Shown here one piece after another: positions 33,005-64,000 of a stretch of 64,000 nucleotides of DNA (the first letter of the stretch is position 1; every line of letters begins with the position of its first letter). The stretch is from Coturnix japonica (Eukaryota > Chordata > Aves > Galliformes > Phasianidae): the NCBI RefSeq assembly GCF_001577835.2, contig NC_029516.1, forward strand, positions 65,874,595-65,938,594, written 5' to 3'. The translations under genes were made by a program, and so were the position numbers. The notes below the pieces were generated by a model. That model was not told the origin of the DNA, did no database searches, and saw nothing but the letters and a program-made list of their open reading frames with translations.

Positions 33005-36000
33005 TTTCGTAGCCATTTTCAAGCTGTTAGGTCATTCCTGACTTACTTTCAAGGTGCATTTGTCACCTGCCAACTACATTAAAGGTTAATTTGCAAGCAG
33101 TAACCCTATCACAAGGCAGCTTAAATAAGTAACAGCTAAGGAAGCAGTTTCTCAAAAACAATGCTGAAATTATTTGTGCACCCAGTGAGCCAGCTATTTA
33201 TTGTTGTGTAAATAATAAGTCATTTGGTTCAGCAGCATGCACGACCAGGGAGTTCTGTAGTTGAAGCATTTCCCTCTAGAATGATGGTAATTAATTCAAG
33301 GAGATTTCCAAAGCAGTAAAGAATGGAAATACTCAATATTCAAGAAAGTGGCCTTTTCTTTATCTTAAGACAGACTTAGCTGGTTTAAAGTAGAATGAAT
33401 GAATCAGTTTTTAAGACTCACAAATCAACTTCCAGAGTCTCATACATAACAAATAGAGAAGCAATGCACAAACTAGAGACCAGAACACCAACAAAATCCA
33501 TTAACGCAACAAACGGACTTTGTGCATGTTCCTTCACTTGCAGTGGGTAGTGTCACCTGTCACGTCAAGCAGTTTGGGTGAATTTTTCTTCATAGTTATT
33601 ACAACAGATTAGTTTTTATATACTTAGAACAGAACACTCTTTGCTCATCTGCAAAATGGATGCCAGAATTATCACAACAGCATCAAAAAAGTGATTCTTC
33701 TCCTGCCTTGCACGACAGAGCACTAATTATTCAGGTTTAAGTAGAAAATAGTCTGCTGTCTATCCTGTAAGCTAGACAAAAGAAGTCTGCCTTACAAGAG
33801 ACAGCAAGACAGTACCCAGCATTAGCACTCCCAAAGGCAACCAGGCCAAATGTGCCAATGTGGGTGTGTGGATATGTATGTATACATGAGAAAATTATCA
33901 GCTTTGGCTAAACTCACATTGTCAAATACATGTGTACCTGCATATATATAAATATAAACACTTGCACATGTTCATGGGTTAATGTTATAGTAGTAATTTG
34001 GAATTTGCAATACTGAAAGTTACAACTCACAGCAAAATGAATCCTTTGATTATAAACTGGCTCATTTGCATGTTTTGCATTACTGTAATGTAAACATGAG
34101 TTGTATGAATGCAAGGAAAACATTCCTTATTTCATGTTATTTGCATGTTCTATTTAAGTTCTTTTCAAATAAATATCTTGGTATCAGAAACCAGTGGAAA
34201 AATGATGAGTCTTCCTTAGGACGACACACAGCATCAGATGGCAGGCATCATTTTAAAAGGCAATATTAGATCTCACTTATATTGCCATTCAAATACGTAT
34301 AACTCCTGCTGATCATGCACAGGTTAGTTTTCATCAAGGTTTACACTGTAATGATCTTTATTACTGTTACTATTATTTTTAAACCAGAAAGGACTGTTCC
34401 TTTCCTGTTTTAGCATGCCAGACATCTCCATGCCCAGACACCTCAGCTACGAATACTTTCCAGGTGTCCAGAGGAAAAACTACACATTTAATACAGTTGT
34501 GTTAAATACTCCTATTTATATGCATTTCATATTGTAAAATGAGGATATTTGAACATAGCTTAAGGACCATGAATAGTTTTCATTTATATCAGTGCGACCA
34601 CTTTGATGTTAATGCCACATATCTACCCAGCTATATCCTAAACTAACATGTGTGCATTACCTATAATCCTAACACCTCGGTCAATTTGAGAAGCAGAAGA
34701 AAGCATGATCATGACTGAGAAACTATCAGTCATGACTGGCTCATTGGCAGAAAGGAATGGCGAGGTCTGTTGGTTCCAATATTCAAGCAGTCTATGGTTT
34801 GTGCACAGTGATTAAGTCAGGTGCATATATAAGCTGCAGCAATGCTTTTGTAATTTGGACAGCTAGCCAAGAGGATTTCCACAGCTCATCAATTCATTCT
34901 AAATTTTACTCTAGATCTACTGGGAAAATACACATACATGCAAAGGCAGATCATGGTTTCTCAATACATAAATTCTTTGGATAATCTAGTCAAGCAAGTC
35001 TGCTCCCTATGCTGGTCATCTTCAGTGGAAAAAACATAGTCTGTCCACTTCCCTGTTCTTCACATCCATAGACAGTTCGCCCAAAATATCTGATGTACAA
35101 AGTGAGACGTAGACTCGATCAAATTCCAAACTAAATTACACAATCACACCGCTGATTTCAGCCGAAGTACATATGGATGAAAACCAGCACAGAACTCAGG
35201 CAGCGCAGTTCCCATGAAGAGAACTTTCATTATAATTAACGTATTTATGAATTTACTGCCAGGAAATTCCCTCAAAAAGTAACTTCAACAAAGCAGTGCA
35301 ACTGCACCAGGAAGAGGATACCATTCCTTAAGCTTAACTACCTTAGGAGATTTTCAAACAGAAATCGGCATGCTGAAAAGGGTATTTTGCAAGAAGAGAC
35401 CATTGCCATCACAGTACAAGCACTTGGACTGAGATATAACAATGCAATATTCTTCTGAGTTCATCAGTGCAAGTTTCCACATGTGAACCTCACATGGAAT
35501 GCTGCACATGACAAAATGTAAACAACAGAGAAGGTTCTATTCTCATCGGCATGCCAGCCTCAACATCCACCCCAGCACACCTGCCCTCCCCCCCTTCATA
35601 TAAATGTCTTTGAGTTCCCTTATAGTTTACAATACCTTCCACATCAGTCCTGCTGGAAAACACAAACAAGCTTCTTCAACAACAAGGAAGAGCCTAAAGA
35701 ACAGCTGTCACAATTTCCAGATACCTAGAACGAAGCTGAGCAAACTCTCAGCGCACCAGATCCAGAGATCAATTGTAGTAGCCTGGGGTCCATCCAGGTT
35801 ATTTAATGTTTTCTCAGGTATCTCTTACTGTGAGAAAAATTCTTTGTTACAGCCGGGATTCCAAAAGGCATGGTTTTTCTCTGAGCTGAAATGAAACAAA
35901 GCTCCAGTACCCAAGATGAGTGGCAGAATTATTTGTCACTAATTGTGTCAACAGTATGAATCAAAGTCTATGCCACATTTTTAGATTATTTAGCTTAGCT

Positions 36001-36659
36001 GAAACTGGATGGGAAACAGACAGCAGAAAACAATACAAACCAAATAGGACCTCTGAGTGGTTATTCCATCCATACTAAGCCCCAAAGACTCAGAAGGTGG
36101 AAGCCTTTGTTTTGAGAGAAAAGAATTGGAGGTCCAACCTTTGAAGGCATCAGCACCTTCAACACAGATTTAACATCAACAGAAGGTGCAAATGCATAAT
36201 GCCGTCTAGAATCAGGTATACTGTGAGCTCTGCTACAGTCAAAGCAAATTCAGAACACTGCACTAGAGTAAGAGAGGAAATCATAACATCCTAGGTTGTC
36301 CCTCAACCTACACAAACAATGCTTTCACTTGATTATATACTATCCCTTTCAAAATCACCATGGTGAGGCTAAAGGGAGAAGGGGCTAAATAAGATAATAT
36401 ACAAAAATAGAAATGTGAATAAAAAATTGTTTGGTTAAGAATATCTTAATTTGATACTCACAGCGGTTAATACTAAAGCATTAAACTCACACCACACAAA
36501 AGAGGAGGTATGTCAAAATCATACTGAGAAAATTGGCTTTGCCTAACACAAATCATGAGCAGTTGATACAGCAAAGGAACTCCTTCCAATGATCAAAACA
36601 TTTATTTCTTATGAATAGTTGCTCCACTGAAATTTAAATGCTTCCTTACTAGGAAAAAA

Positions 36660-36682
36660 TAATATATATATATTATATATAT
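36660..36682. repeat. short AT dinucleotide run
   Basis: AATATATATATATTATATAT forms a short AT-rich near-palindromic run within the LRP6 3' UTR. Confidence 0.8.
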
Positions 36683-37875
36683 CTGATTTGCGTACTGTGG
36701 TATCAATATACAATGAATGTACTGCAAGGATATATTATTCATTTACAGTAAAACTAACAATCCATGGTTAAATTTATAGTTTATAAATACACTGTCTCTA
36801 TTATATGTGGTAAAAAAATATTTGACATTTTGTGGGCACTAGGTCAAAATAAGTTTTTCTTTTTTTCAGGGACTAAAAATCATTCAGGTATGTGCATATT
36901 ACCCTTGTCAATCATGTGAAAATCACACTGACCTGGTGCAAAACAGAATAGTCATGTTGGCAAAATTAATGATGTATAGCATGACACTCATTGCACGACA
37001 AGGCTAATGGGGGGGAAGGGGGAAGGGAAATTTACAGCAGCCCAGTTCTAGCAGTACTTTAAATAAGGATAATATGATTTAAAGTGACATGGGAGGGAAG
37101 AAAGGATGTAGAAGAGATGTGAAAGGCTAAACAGTATTAACAAACCAATCTTTAAAATATACCTAACAAAAACCATTGAAATTCCAGAAGCAAGGAAAGA
37201 GCTCAAAATGCTCAAGTTTGGTATATGCACTGAAGAAAAACAAAGGTGTTGCTCTATTAAAAAAGTGTGTGATTATTCTTCTGGATTCACTGCTACGATT
37301 GCTGTATTCCTGTAGAAAACAAAGCCCTTTGTATAAGGTTATTGTCTGTCCTGATTGCGTTTTCAAGTTTAGCTTAGTTGCTGGCCCTCTGTAGCTAATA
37401 TAGAGGTTATTTGGCTACTTCCAAGTATCTATGGTATGCTGCTCTGAGACAGACTTCTTTATTATTAATTAGTTTAAACATTTTTGGTATTGACAAACCC
37501 CACATCTCACCTCGCTGGACAAGTGACACATACCTGGTCCTTCCATTTCTCTATGTGCTCAGTCACTTCACTGGATTAAGGCAAGTTTTTGAGTTCAATT
37601 TGCAAAAATAAAAAACTTTTTGTACAAATGTCTGGGTTCTTTTATACAAAATTTTTTTTCTTATGGCACAAGCAGCAGTTGCTGTTTAAGAAAATATATA
37701 AATATCCTTTTTTTTCTTCTGTACAAATATGTCCAGTATTCCTCCACCCAACTTAATAACATTTAACTGTACACTGTCCTACCTCATCCCTTGCCAAGAA
37801 CTCCCCCCTCCCTGGTAGAACACTTTGTATTTACACTTCCACGGCAGAGGCAGATAACGGAGGGGGGGCTGCCCC

Positions 37876-64000
<26,125 letters not shown>

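Larger units (their letters stand above)
32150..37875 (-). other. LRP6 3' UTR (end inferred)
   Basis: From the LRP6 stop (37876-37878) the sequence has no credible coding content, is AT-rich, and runs about 5.7 kb to the last good poly(A) signal. A long 3' UTR is usual for LRP6. On the transcript it contains a U-rich run from the plus-strand A run at 32275-32324 and an antisense CR1 tail scrap (32952-33004). The lower boundary rests on the AATAAA at 32165-32170; a second AATAAA at 32267-32272 could give an earlier end. Confidence 0.65.

Overview
The window looks like avian nuclear DNA, most likely from a galliform-type bird. It is littered with CR1 LINE fragments ending in the bird-typical ATTCTATG-like 3' tails and carries one avian ERVL solo LTR. 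It contains the 3' half of a very well conserved LRP6 gene on the minus strand. The sequence has a single N (2575) and one 15-base N gap (26092-26106), so it is a draft assembly. The species cannot be fixed from the sequence alone.

Layout. (1) 1-11.1 kb is gene-free upstream DNA: a GC-rich block (1-741), CR1 remains, a tRNA-derived SINE with a CR1-like tail inserted inside a CR1, a 95-bp perfect duplication next to an N, a strong CTCF-type motif (3952-3965) and a nested CR1-in-CR1 (10.1-11.1 kb). (2) 11.8-22.9 kb on the plus strand is BCL2L14 (Bcl-G). It has five coding exons giving a 325-residue protein with all splice phases consistent, plus a candidate upstream exon (11800-11938) that reads open and in frame into the BCL2L14 ATG. 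(3) 22.9-32.1 kb is the gap between two convergent genes. It holds CR1 copies (one with an internal inverted segment and the N gap), a CTAT tetranucleotide array and a minus-oriented CTCF-type motif. (4) 32.15 kb to the end, on the minus strand, is the 3' half of LRP6: a 5.7-kb 3' UTR and 14 coding exons (exons 10 to 23 in human numbering). They encode 928 residues: the end of beta-propeller 3, propeller 4, EGF-like modules, three LDLR-A repeats, the transmembrane helix and the cytoplasmic tail with its PPPSP-type motifs. The window ends in intron 9, so exons 1-9 and the promoter lie beyond position 64000.

How the genes relate. BCL2L14 and LRP6 are tail-to-tail, as in mammals (ETV6-BCL2L14-LRP6-MANSC1), so this is an old linkage. 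They are functionally unrelated: LRP6 is the Wnt co-receptor at the plasma membrane, and BCL2L14 is a BH3/BH2-containing BCL2 relative. No bacterial-type features (operons, CRISPR), rRNA genes or functional tRNA genes were seen. I found no convincing new biological system. The best leads are the possible N-terminally extended BCL2L14 transcript, the dimeric tRNA-like CR1-tailed SINE, and a pair of convergent CTCF-type motifs around BCL2L14.
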